Positions 21,063 through 32,245 of a DNA stretch of 64,000 nt are shown piece by piece. The notes below the pieces were generated by a model that ran no database searches, was not told the origin of the DNA, and was given only the letters and a program-made list of their open reading frames with translations. Source of the DNA: Aedes albopictus (lineage: Eukaryota > Arthropoda > Insecta > Diptera > Culicidae). The position numbers were made by a program, and so were the translations under genes. Numbering within the stretch: the stretch's first letter is position 1; every line of letters starts with the position of its first letter. The stretch covers positions 11,969,329-12,033,328 of the forward strand of contig NC_085138.1 of NCBI RefSeq assembly GCF_035046485.1. Reading direction: 5' to 3'.

Positions 21063-21160
21063 ATGAGTGCATCCAATGTGGAAGAAGGTAACAACCAGAC
21101 CTGGGACGAAACTAACCTGAGTCAGGTGCGCGAATGTTTGGCCACCTTCCGGGAGAGCAT
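21063..21160 (+). CDS. First coding exon of an unrecognised gene, copy B
   Basis: Identical in all 98 nt to 7603-7700, including the donor GTAAGTACTG that follows. The start context is AAATCATGAGT, against AAATATGAGT in copy A. The intron follows that of copy A but lacks both the 3.46-kb LTR element and the 774-bp transposon, and carries a TTAA-flanked insertion at 21470 instead. This may be a true tandem duplicate or the second haplotype placed in series; the gap at 13462 permits the latter. Confidence 0.7.
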
Positions 21161-21314
21161 GTAAGTACTGCATATGGCTTTTTACAAAGTGGTTCAAATT
21201 GAAATAACCGTGGCATAAATTCTTACGAAGTAAAACCTGAGGGTCCTTATTCAGGGATGCAACCATCCACTTGCTACTGTCTCAGTTTAAAAAAAATGCT
21301 ATTAAAAACAGTGC

Positions 21315-21469
21315 GTGGGCTTCGTGGCCGATCGGTTAGCGGCGTCAGTCGTTTAGGTGTCTCGTAAGCCTCGGAGTGTGGGTTTGATCCCCGCTCCAGT
21401 CGGGGAAAATTTACCTAGGGCTTTCTCCTAAGATTTTTTTCCTTGGTGCCTGTCGTAACGTGATTTTAA
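21315..21469 (+). mobile_element. tRNA-related SINE, uninterrupted copy
   Basis: Contains GTGGCCGATCGGTTAGCGGC, then GTTTAGGTGTCTCGTAAGCC, then the B-box-like GGTTTGATCCC, followed by the same body as at 12126-12245. It provides the empty site for the 774-bp transposon in copy A. Confidence 0.7.
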
Positions 21470-21678
21470 CGTTGAACTTTTCGTCAATGAAATCATCGTC
21501 ATCAAACATTTGAAAGCAGTTTTTTCGTTCAAAACAAAAGTTTATGCTATGAAAATATATTCACTGTACTCCACATGAGAAATATAATGCAGTGAATATA
21601 TTTCCATGATCCTTGTTTTGATTTGCAGCGAGAAAACTGCTTTTTATTTTCCGAAAAATGATGACGGATGCTTGAGCC
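21470..21678. mobile_element. 209-bp TTAA-flanked palindromic MITE
   Basis: TTAA lies on both sides (21466-21469 and 21679-21682), and copy A has a single TTAA (GATTTTAAATTCAC at about 12240). The arms pair through AAAGCAGTTTT / AAAACTGCTTT and GAATATATT. TTAA duplication is the mark of piggyBac-type insertion, though its outermost bases pair poorly. Confidence 0.8.
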
Positions 21679-21689
21679 TTAAATTCACA

Positions 21690-22764
21690 TGTGGTCGATG
21701 ATCGCGGGGATTTCTGCAGAAACTTTTGATGATATTTCTCATGGAGTTCTCCACGTTATTTATTTAGAGCGTTTTGAAGGCTTTACTGTGTAGTTGTTGG
21801 TCGGATTTCATGCAGTGATTCAGCTGAGGATTTTTACACGTTGTCTCGGGATTATTCCCAGAGCTCTTCCCGGGATCCTTACCAGAAATTGTCGCGAGAT
21901 TCTGGATGGATCCTTTTAGCATTTTTTTAATAGTTGCTCCCGGAGTTCTTGCACGGATTTTTCTAGGAATTTTTCTTTGAAATGTCCCTGGGATAACTAA
22001 CAAAATTCCTTGCAAGAAATTCCTGGAGAAATATAGGAAGGAATCTAGGTGAAATCTGGCAAGACTTGTTGGAGGAATCTCGAGAGGAACTTCAGAAGAA
22101 ATCCTGAAAAAAACCGGGACATCTTGAAAAAAACAGATCTAGGAGTATTCCCGGGATAAAATATTAAGGAAACTCAAGGAGGAGCTCTGAAAACCTCTAA
22201 GATAAAGCCTGCAAGAAAATCCAAGAGAACTGTTACATAGAAAACTCTAGAAGATATTTCTGGAAGAACTTCTGCAAAAGTTCAAAGAGAAACTGTTGCA
22301 AGGCTATCTTGGAAAACCACTCAGAGAAATTCCTAATCGAACTTCGGATAACTTCGGAGGGATTTCTGTGCAATCCAGCGAGAAACTTTGGAAACATATT
22401 GGGAAAACCTTTTGAAGAAACCCCCGAGATGTACTCCAGTAGAGACCCCGTGAAAAACTCCTGTAGAAATCTCAAGAACAACTCACAGAAATTCCGAAAG
22501 AGCACCGAAAAAATCTGGAAATGAACTATTTATGGGAGCAAATTTGTAGACACCCTCTGGATGGAACACTGGGAGAACAGGAAAAAGCCAGAAACAAAGT
22601 TCTGACGAACTAGGAAAAAAAACCTTGGACAAATTCAAGCAAAAGCTCACAGGAAGAATTCTGTGAGAAACTGCGAAATTTAAATGAGGAATTATCGTAC
22701 AAATTTAAATGAGGAATTATCCTACAAATGCGTGGAGGAAATTCGAGGAAGAATTATGAATATA
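21690..22764. repeat. Dispersed GGAATT-type repeat, copy B intron
   Basis: Matches copy A up to about 22320, then continues as further degenerate GGAAAT / GAAACTC units. No exon was found. Confidence 0.65.
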
Positions 22765-22785
22765 ATTTCGAAATCTCATCATTAC

Positions 22786-24600
22786 GCCCTGGCCAAGTTC
22801 GCAGGGGTTGACGGTATTAAAGTGAAGGAGTTTCATTTTGATTATTGTAATGTAGTGTTCTTTAGTGAAACATATCACCTTTTTAACACTTTAATGCGCC
22901 TCCAACGGTTCATCGCGAATCGGCTGCTGCAGATGGAGTATGGCTGATCATATGCATCAGACATGCTCGATAAACACGGAGGAACCGCCAGGGCTCAGTA
23001 GAGTCTATTCCCAAGCAATAGTTCCAAATCGGTTGGATTTGAGAAGGTTTTGATGATCGTTACAAATCCTAATAAAAGTTTTATAGGATTTGTGACTGGT
23101 TTTGGAACCTTTTACAGCCAGCTGACTTCAAAATGTTGTTTGGGCTCTATTTGCCACGTTTCTCGGTTGATTTTGATTAGTAATTTATTAATGTCATAGT
23201 CGCTTTTTCGAATTTTTACAATGTTAGGTACTTGATTATATTTTCTTTAAATAAAGCAATTAAAATCAACCAAAAAATTAACAGTGGGAAGGAGATTTGC
23301 AGCACTTAATTGTGCTGATAGATTCGAAGCTAACGTGCGAACACTTAAACGCATTGTTGACGTCAATGCGTTCGACGTGACAGTTTGGACGAAAAATTGA
23401 TTGCTTTTTATTAACTGAACAACGTTACTTTTGTATGACTAGGTTGACATTTCTAGGCCGCGCATGAGATTATGACATGGTTTATCTTGGTAGGACCGAT
23501 AGGACAGAACGAATTTGAATATTTTTCATAGTATTTGTAGGGGGATGAGTACATAATAGTTGGCAAGCAATTTTTGTTTTATTAAAGTCAACTGACCAAC
23601 TTGGCGTATTTTTGTTTATCTCTTAGATGGTGCTATGACACCAACAGAAAAAATATCAGAAGTTCAGTTACATGTTTATGTGGGTTTTGGACCGATGACA
23701 ATTTAAGGACACAAGAGATGAACACAGAGAAATAGAAATCAAGAAAACAATTTGACACAGAATCGACTATATTTTAACATACGGGTTCGACTGATTCGAT
23801 GAATCTATCCAGAAGTATCTAGAAGACAATTGACGCTAAGATTGGAAAAAAGCTTGCAGCTGGGACTAGACTACAATAGTGGCCGATAGAAAACAATGCG
23901 CTAGACAGCATTATTATTCACTTTTTAATTTTTACCCGTAGGCTTTTCGCCGGTTGACAGTACAGTATTTAGCTGTATACGAAGATACGGATTAGCTGGT
24001 GTACAGATGACAGGGTTCTCACGGGCAGTGCTTCAAGCGAGGCTTACATAACAAACCTATTTTCCTTGACTTTCCACGCAATGGACATCTGACCGAACAC
24101 ACGTGTTTTCGTTAATCTCCTAAGCATTACATATTAAGACATGACGTATGTGCATGACGGAACAACTAGCAGGACACAGTTCCAGACGTCTCTTTTTAAT
24201 AACGATATTCAGCATATTTCCAATAAAACTACACTTCAATAAAGCAAAGACTAAAGCTGCTATGATAGAACAGATCAGAATGACTTAATTGACTTATTGA
24301 CTACATATTGGAGATCTACTTCGAATAACTGACAGATTGACAAGAACCTAACTAAATACATAAACCATACTACAAAAAAAATTGACAAAAAGAAAAAAAG
24401 GGGAAACTTTTATTAAAACTATTTTTGTTCAACGCAGGCCAAAACAGTGTCGACTTGGGCCACGATATGCCTACGTACTTCTGTGTGTTGAAACAAAAAT
24501 AGAGGCTCATAGAAGCAAACGTAGGGAAAGGGTGCGGTGTTAGAACATAAGCACAGTGTGCTACCGCCGTAATCACTATGAAAAAAAAAAAAAAAAAAAA
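22786..24600 (+). mobile_element. Poly-A-tailed retro-insertion with 21-bp target duplication
   Basis: The 21-bp string ATTTCGAAATCTCATCATTA + C occurs at 22765-22785 and 24601-24621. The right copy directly follows an uninterrupted 20-base A run (24581-24600). This is the signature of LINE-machinery target-primed integration. The 1,815-bp insert has no recognisable protein, so it is a 5'-truncated LINE tail or a processed retrocopy of a non-coding or unrecognised transcript. AATAAA sites occur near 23252 and 24238 but not close upstream of the tail. Confidence 0.85.
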
Positions 24601-25202
24601 ATTTCGAAATCTCATCATTACTACAACACCTGTTGTCACGGAATTTCTGCTAGAGATTCTCTCGGGATTCCTCTTGAAGATTTTCCGCGATTGCTTTCAG
24701 TGTTCCTCTTGGGACCACTCCATAAGATCTTCCCGGGATCTCGCCCTGCGTTGCTTGGAGTTATGTATTCCTGGGAATAGTCTATTTTATGAGGCTAGTC
24801 AAACGTCAGATGTCTGTGCTCTGATGTTTACGTTTTCAATCATCATCTGGTTAATGATGGTTAATGACTGCGCGCAGGCCAAGCGTAGCTTTTCAAACTG
24901 GCTAAAACGAACTTGAGATTTTTTTATTTAAATTCTTTTCAGCCTCTAAACGAGTCAATCACAACGAAAAAAATATCTAATAAATTATTGAGTTTTGTAT
25001 TGCTTCTTCGACTGCTTTTGAACCTTTTTTGCCCAAATTTCTGATATCTCCAATTTGTCGAACTAGTGACTTTCCAAAAATTACGCGACATTTCAGCGAA
25101 TCAAACGTGCGTGGACTTCTGTCAGTTGACGCCGCTGCTGCGATCAGCTGTTCTGAAACGTCTCATGAAATGGCTTATTCTACAAAAGCTCCTCCAAGGG
25201 TT
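24601..25202. other. GGAATT-type repeat remnant and unassigned sequence
   Basis: 24630-24780 belongs to the dispersed repeat seen at 12.3 and 31.6 kb. The remainder shows no features. Confidence 0.45.
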
Positions 25203-25283
25203 TTAACCCTTTCCTTCCCACGACTTTCCCACATGACTATTTGTATGCCAAAAAAGCACTTCCGAAAAAAGTACTTGAACTAA

Positions 25284-25361
25284 ACTGCCCCCACTCGCAT
25301 AACAGTCCCATCTTTGATGGGTTTCCTATTCATATGGGACTATTATGCGAGTGGGGACAGT
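25284..25361. repeat. 78-bp near-perfect hairpin
   Basis: ACTGCCCCCACTCGCATAAC at the left mirrors the right end ATGCGAGTGGGGACAGT around a short loop. Probably a very small MITE. Confidence 0.75.
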
Positions 25362-25465
25362 AAAGTTAATGCTAATTGTCCAAATTTTTCGAAATCAACG
25401 AAAAAAAAAGTATATTGTATATTATACTGATATTATACTGCTAATTCACTGATTCAGTGAATAAC

Positions 25466-25560
25466 TGACACTGAGGAAGATTACAAGTGGTAGTCGAAAT
25501 ACGCGTATCTGTCAAAAGATAAGCAAAAGCAACATAGGGCGGAATTTAAAGGTACAACTG
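25466..25560 (+). repeat. Dispersed CGAAATACG-CGTATCTGTC sequence (intact form)
   Basis: ACACTGAGGAAGATTACAAG...GTCGAAATACGCGTATCTGTCAAAAG... matches the two flanks of the TA-flanked transposon at 37926-41399. It therefore represents the uninterrupted form of that target. Confidence 0.7.
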
Positions 25561-25839
25561 ATTACACTCATTCGAAGAAAAAAAAAAGTAGTTGCAAATC
25601 AATAGTATTTTGATTGTATATCAATAGTTCCACTTATTCCACAATAGTTGGCAGTTGGGTTTGTCTAATAGGGTTTTTTTTTCCTCCCCTGTTGGAGAAT
25701 TTAAGCCACAATAGGGTTACAATCATATTCTAAAAAGTATTGCATCATAATCATCTGATTCCATTTGTCTCGAGTTTGTCGAAAATCAATGGTGCTCTAG
25801 CTAGAACAACCATGAAAAGTAAAGGGTTAAAGAGTTTTG

Positions 25840-26670
25840 CACTAATTTTCTCCAGGAATTCCTTTCTAGATTTCTGCCGAAGTTTGTCCTGTGATTTCTT
25901 CAAGAATTTTCCGAAAGCTTCCTTCTAGAGTTTCTCCTTGGATTTCTACAGAAGTTCTAGCTGGTATGTTTCTTAAAGGTTCTCGCGGGATTTCTTTTGA
26001 AGTTTACCTGAGATTTCTCTAGAATTTTCTCCCGGGACTTCTCTTGGAAGAGTCCTTTCTGTGTTGATCTTGGGATGTCTCTTGAAGTTTTTTTTTTCTG
26101 GAGAAATTTTTAGAGGAATTTCTGGAGAAATTACTAGAGGAATTTTTGGAGAATTTTCAAAAGGAATTTCTGGAGAAATTCCTAGAGCAATTTCTGGAGG
26201 AATTCCAAGAGGAATTTCTGGAGAAATTCTTAGAGGAATTTCTGGAGAAATTCCTAGAGGAATTTTGGGAAAAAATCCTAGAGGAATTTCTGGAGAAATT
26301 CCTAGAGGAATTTCTGGAGAATTTAGAAATTCCTAGAGGAATTTTGGGAGACATTCCTAGAGGAATTTCTGGAGAAATTCCTTGAGGAATTTTTGGAAAA
26401 AAATCCTAGAGGAATTTCTGGACAAATTCCTAGAGGAATTTCTGGAGAAATTCCTGGAGGATTTTTTAGAGAAAATCTTAGGAGAATTTTCGGAGAAATT
26501 CCTAGAAATTCTGAAGGATTTCCTACTGGAATTTCTGGAGTAATTACTAGAGGAATTCCTGTAGGAATTCCCGGAGGAATCCCTTGAAGAATTTCTAGAG
26601 AAATTTCTGGAGGAATTGCCGGAGGAATTTCCGGAGAAATTCCTGGAGGAATTTCTGGAGGACCAGAGAG
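25840..26670. repeat. GGAGAAATTCCTAGAGGAATTTCT minisatellite
   Basis: The best-ordered block of the family: from 26100 to 26460 the unit GGAATTTCTGGAGAAATTCC + TAGA repeats with a 24-bp period. Because 24 is a multiple of three, all frames stay open, giving peptides such as repeated ISGEIPRG or NFSRNSSR. These are not genes. Confidence 0.9.
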
Positions 26671-26689
26671 AAAAATTCATGAAAATAGA

Positions 26690-27480
26690 GCCGTCGCATG
26701 CGTAGTTCTTGCTCCATGGCCTGAACGTCCTCGAAACAGATTTCTCCAGGTCACATTCTTATAACCACGGGATGACCACAGTCGCCTGGCCATTGGTCCT
26801 TTTTATGGATGATGGATGTCACAAAAGTTCAGCTTATTATATGTAGTGGCTTGATTGCCCTAACAGCGTGGAGGAAAAAAAAGATAATTAATATAAAGAA
26901 TCAAGAAGATAGACCGTCGCATTCCAAGTTTTGGCGTTCACGAAGAAAGCACCTTCAGGACGCATTTCGATTGGCCAGGGAGGACATTGGACCTTTTTAC
27001 GGTAACCAAGATGATGGATATGAAAAAGCATGAAGATAGAGCCGTCGCATGCCTAAATTTGGCATCATGGTCCAAAGGTCCTCGGAACAGGTTCCTCCAG
27101 GGTATATTTCAGTGGCCACGGGTTGTTAAAGGTCTTCCTTTAATTAGACCTATTCATGGTTACTAAAATGATGGATATGACAAATCATGAAGAAAGAGCC
27201 GTCGCATTTCTAGTTTTGACCGTATGTCCAAAACGTCCTCGAAATAGGCTTTTGCAGAGCACATTCCGGTGGCCATGGGTTGACCAATGGTTGGCCAGGG
27301 AAGCCATTTGACGTTTTACGGTGATCAAGAAGATGAATATAAAAAATCATGTAGACAGAGCCTTCGCATGCCTGGTTTTGGTGCCCTGACCGAAATGTTC
27401 ACGATCCAGGTCCCCGCGGGTGTAATTTCGATGCCCGCAGCAGGACCAGATTGGGTTGGCCGGTTCCACATGACCACTAC
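26690..27480. repeat. ~160-bp degenerate tandem repeat, five units
   Basis: The landmark GAGCCGTCGCATGCC or a variant occurs at about 26691, 26914, 27042, 27199 and 27361. It is followed each time by a TCCTCGAAACAGG-like stretch and a GGCCATGGGTTGACC-like stretch. Spacing is 223, 128, 157 and 162 bp. No coding frame is shared. Confidence 0.75.
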
Positions 27481-28093
27481 CAGACACGCATCACCCAGCT
27501 GGACATGTTTGCCGCAGACACCAACATTCAACGACGCAGCCGCTCGTAAAAAGCTTGTGTAAACAAAATTCCTTCAGTAAACTGTCAAAATCGCGAATCG
27601 ACCACTCTTCTGCTGTCGACTGTCGAGCTAGTCGGTTTCTGTGATCGCTTTTCCAGGCCTGGTAGCGAGTCACTTTTTAGTGATTTGGTCACTATTTTTG
27701 AGTCAGTCACTAAAAAGTCACTATTTGCATGAAAAAGTCACTAAAGTCACTTTTTTCAGTAAAATGGTCACTAAAGTCACTATTTTCGTAAATCTGACAA
27801 CATTGAGAAGATCATATAAGAATTTTGGTAAAACAACAATGCCAAAATCGATGCAACAATTTTCCTCAAAAACCTTGCTTTAAAAAAAAATTCGGCTGCG
27901 CCGCTTATTAGGTACATCATTATGTAACTTAATTACAGCTTTTTTCGTATTTGGAAGAAGTGAAGATGGATTGGTGGCTAAGATGATAGATGAATTTCTG
28001 AGTTACTATAGTTTTGAATAATAAACAACATTCCTGCATTTAAGATTTCAGGTAAATTATATCACCCTATGTCCACGAATTCAAAAACTGGTA

Positions 28094-29327
28094 CCGTAAA
28101 ACGGGGTATCATTGATCAGCGGGGCAACATTGATCGGCTTGACCGACCTCATGAAATGTTCAAACAAGCATTTTACATTGAATCAGTTTCTGCTATCGAA
28201 TAGAATATCGTAATCTGCTATTATTTAGCTATTGAATGACATGTAATTCTTGAAAATTGAATTTCATAAACATGAAAAAAGTCAATTTCTCCATAACTGT
28301 GTTTCGTGACGCAATGAGGTACATGGTCAAACATTCATGCATGGCATGAATACTAGATACAGGGGATGGCCAAAATGTTTGGGATAGGCAACTTTTTTTC
28401 TCTTACGAAAAAGTTCAACATGCTATAACTTTCCATAGAGTGCATCAATCAATCTCAAATTTTGACTGTTTGTCAACCTATTATATGTGCATCAGTGGTA
28501 CAAATTTGGGCTCGATTGATTAATCTTTCGCAAAGTTAGAAATGTTCGGGTAAAACACTGTTTTTTAGACATCTCATTTTTGAGCTGTCATATCTCGGAA
28601 ACCAGTGAACCGAATTGAATGAAATTTTCGAACTTCGCGAAAAATTATTCAATCGAGCCCAAATTTGTACCACTGATGCACATATAATAGGTTGATAAAC
28701 AGACAAAATTTGAGATTTTTTGATGCACTCTATGAAAAGTTACAGCATGTTGAATTTTTTTGTGGGAGAAAAAAAAGTTGCCTATCCCAAACATTGTGGC
28801 CACCCCCTGTACAATATGAGGTTCGAAATCATTGTATTACTTCAATATGATATCCTAGAGTTGAATTTGATGAACGAAACTTTTTTGAAATTTCTCTTTT
28901 TCAGTAAAATATACGATTTGTTAAATGTAGGCTATCAAATCCTTAAGCCGTTGCCTACCTTAAGGCGTTATTCGCGGTTTGCAGGATTTTAATCTTAAAA
29001 TAACTCAAAAAGTACATAACTTGTACGAATTTGGACAACATATTCGAAATCAGTGCCCCAGAATTAAGTAAGTAAGGGCATTTTCAACACAAACGAACAT
29101 TGATCACTGACATGAGCAATGTTACCCCAAATCAACAAAATAAAAAATTAGATAAAAAAGTCTATTTAAACATGTTTAAAAGTTTTACAATACTTTTTCG
29201 AGTAGCTTAACACATAATCAGAGGGCCAGTACTTGTTTTAAAAATATAAAACATGTAACATTTGCTTTAACAAGAGAATTATTCAAGAAAGATTGAAAAT
29301 TCTGATCAATGTTTCCCCGGATTACGG
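28094..29327. mobile_element. TA-flanked element with CCGTAA..CGGGG ends
   Basis: Left CCGTAAAACGGGGTATCATT and right end AATGTTTCCCCGGATTACGG are inverted, with TA on both sides (28092-28093 and 29328-29329). Both ends carry ACATTGATC-like repeats inside. Its size without the nested palindrome is about 0.78 kb. It is nested in the hAT-like element. Confidence 0.75.
28360..28809. mobile_element. 450-bp palindromic TA MITE
   Basis: CAGGGGATGGCCAAAATGTT and its mirror AACATTGTGGCCACCCCCTG bound long arms (about 190 bp) that include GGGATAGGCAAC and GGGCTCGATTGA pairings. TA is on both sides (28358-28359 and 28810-28811). This is the innermost of a three-level nest. Confidence 0.88.
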
Positions 29328-31559
29328 TAATGGTTTAATGTGTGAATTAAGTTCATCGGATTAAAATACAATAACACATAGTTTATCTCGAGTTAATATG
29401 AAGTTTTCGAATTAATTTCAGAGTTTGCAGAACAATTTTTGTTACAAATGCGAAATGAATTTCTGGAGGCAGTCGTGACGTCATTTGTTCAGCAGCTTTT
29501 TGCTGAAATCCACAAGAGTTTATGATGGAGTTTATTTGAGAGTTTCTAATGAAAATCTTCATTAACGTGATATTTTATTGTTCAATCTAGTGAAACCAAA
29601 TTTGGTGGTGTTATTTCAAGAGTATTATTTAAAATGAATCCAAAGTTTGTTCAAAACATATACTGTAATGATTGTCTCAAAAATTCGATCAGTTCTTCAT
29701 CTGGGTCTTTGAGATATCGATCAAACTATGTTTGCCAGGAATTCAAAAGTTTCATTACGAATATAACGATTCATTCCATTTCATTAGTTTCTCTAAAACA
29801 TGTCTGGTTACATTTTGCAGGAGTGCAGTATGAATATCTTCATTATTTTTCACAACTCAATCTTCACATTCATTTCAGCGAGAATTCTTCTTTTTTCTTA
29901 AATCAAATGTATTGCATAGTATTGGAGTAACTGTTAGATTGCAACTGAAAGCTATCATAATATTAACATAATATTTAACTGTTGTTCTAATTACAACAGT
30001 TGTTAAAAAAATCTTAAAAAAAAAAACAACCGGTATCCAAGTGAAGGTTATTCTTAGATAGCTGTAAGTGCTGGCCACGCCCATCTTTGTCATCATGAGG
30101 GAAAGGGAGGATACTTCTTCTAAGGCATGAAATTGCCATAAAAGTTGAATAAATTAATTCAACGATTTTGTCCTGGTATTTCAGAATATTTCTGCATGAG
30201 TTGCATCAATTGTTTGTCTCGGGAATCTATAATTTTTGTGACATTAGGCCTTTCCAAAAACATGAGACCAGTGGGCGTATTCCAGCGCATATTTTTTTTT
30301 AAGAAAAGGTAATTTTCTTACTAAAGGGCAAAGGAAAAAATCAAAGTAACTGTATGTTGGAATTCGTCTACATTAATATAAAATTAACAACAGATTCATG
30401 CAGTCTCAGCAGTCAAATTTCATATTTAGATAAATTCCTTTTTATAATCAACATGCAGAAATCTATCAGCACATAGAAGTAAAAAGCATCTAAGGAAAAC
30501 TCATGTTTACTAACTAATTTGCTAGTAACTTCTACCTGTCATAGAGATTTTCACGGAACTTATTTCCTGCAATTTTGGTGCGATAATCAAATTCATTTCC
30601 TTCGCGCATGTAACGCTATTAAAATAAAATCAGCTTTATTCTTGGCTGGATTTCCACCTCTAAGGATGGTTCATTTCTGGTGTCGATTACAAACATAAAT
30701 TTAAGCCAAAATGTATTTCAAGGAAATTTCACTAAATACATTATAAGTCTGATTGGTCTGTTTCCATAACGTAAAAGTAGGACATGGTTACTTATTGAGT
30801 ATAATGCTTCCGTTTTCATCATACTCAAAATGAAGGTTTGAAGCGCTGTTTTTGTTCCTTATTTTTGCAGTTTCTATTGAAAGTGAGCACGTATGAAAAC
30901 AAAAATAGAGAAATCAATCGGTGCCGCATTCGCTGGGTTTTGAATAGCATGAATTTGGGAGCATGGGACTGCGAATAACTCTCTGACCCTATGTCGAATT
31001 TTCCATCTGTTCAAATCACAATTTTTCACTGCAGCTGATTTTATTTTTTAAATCATTAAATTTTGCGACGGCTGTGGCTCATTCTGGTTCAGTTTTAGTC
31101 AATCTGTGACACTTTTGTTAAATAATTCACCAAATAAAATCGCATGACAAATTTATGCTTTGTGCCAATGCCGTACGATATGTACGATAGGTATTGTCAT
31201 CAACAATCAGTTATCAACAAAATTTATGAAAATAGGAAAATGCTTCTTAAATTGAACACTTTCCAAAAAAAAAAAAGAATTATTCAAACAATAACATATT
31301 CATGAGCTTAGCTAAAAAATATACATTAATTCTCTCTGGAATTCATTAATTCATCGAATGTTCAGCATATAAATTAAATTTTTCAATAATTTTGAGGTCA
31401 CTATTCAGTCACTATTTGGTCACTTTTTTGATAATTTTGGTCACTAAAGTCACTATTATTTTGCCACCTGATCGCTACCAGCCCTGCTTTTCTGCTCGAC
31501 TCGACAGTGATAGCAGGCGACCCGATTTAATCGACTCGAGTTATAAAATAGCCCCCTTA

Positions 31560-32030
31560 ATCCTGGATTTTCTCCTAAAACTTTTTGGAGTCTTCTGTGA
31601 TTTCTGCAGGGCTACTTCTGGTATTTATCATGGAGTTCTTTCCGTGTTTTTTGCGGATATTTTTCAAAGCTTTTCCTTGATTGATCACCTAATTTCTTGC
31701 AGTGATCCACCTGAGATTATGTTTCACAGATTCCCTCGGGATTATACGCAGAGCTCTTTATAGAATCTCTACCACAAATTATTATGGGTGCTTCTTTTTG
31801 GAATTTGTTCTATAATTGCCCCCCGGAGTTCTTGCGGGAATTTTTAAGTTTTTTTCCGGAATGTCTCCTATTAGGAGTTAAACATACAAGATTTCTTGTA
31901 AGAAATTTCCGAAAAAATATCTGAAGTAATCCCGGTCAAATTTTGTAAAAAAAAAAACGCATCAAAGACTTATTGAATCTCGAAAGAAATCCCGGGACAT
32001 CTCGGAAAAATCCATCAAATCGATAAAAAT
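31560..32030. repeat. Dispersed GGAATT-type repeat
   Basis: Resembles 12246-12861 and 21690-22200 in order (TTTCTGCAG, CATGGAGTTCT, TCGGGATTAT, CAGAGCTCTT), showing that this family has a defined ~0.5-kb structure in addition to simple tandem units. Confidence 0.7.
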
Positions 32031-32245
32031 AGAAAATCATCAACACTTACATACTGAATATGCCTGTTAGTCCTAAGCAGTTATCTTATTCATCTTATTG
32101 GTTCCTTTTTGTGAGCACAGCTGATCTGGCAATACTGAAGTACCGACAACGGTTAAGCTTATAATTTTCCGTAAAATAAAACAACGAAAATATATTTGCA
32201 AACATCCATCTTAAATCTAGTAAGCAATCGAACATAACTACCACA

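Larger units (their letters stand above)
25207..25826. mobile_element. Probable TTAA-flanked element (CCCTTT ends)
   Basis: TTAA at 25203-25206 followed by CCCTTTCCTTCC, and AAAGTAAAGGG followed by TTAA at 25827-25830, give inverted CCCTTT ends of piggyBac-like type. The interior holds a 78-bp hairpin and the dispersed CGAAATACGCGTATCTGTCA sequence. Pairing beyond the first ten bases is weak. Confidence 0.5.
27653..31496. mobile_element. hAT-like element with GTCACT subterminal repeats
   Basis: Ends CAGGCCTGGTAGCGA and TCGCTACCAGCCCTG are 15-bp inverted repeats of hAT form. Multiple AGTCACT motifs lie near both ends (about nine at 27668-27780, six at 31395-31460), in the same orientation at both ends. 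The flanks share CTTTTC but not a full 8-bp duplication, so one side has mutated or rearranged. The 3.84-kb interior has no transposase. It includes the nested elements 28094-29327 and 28360-28809. Confidence 0.7.
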
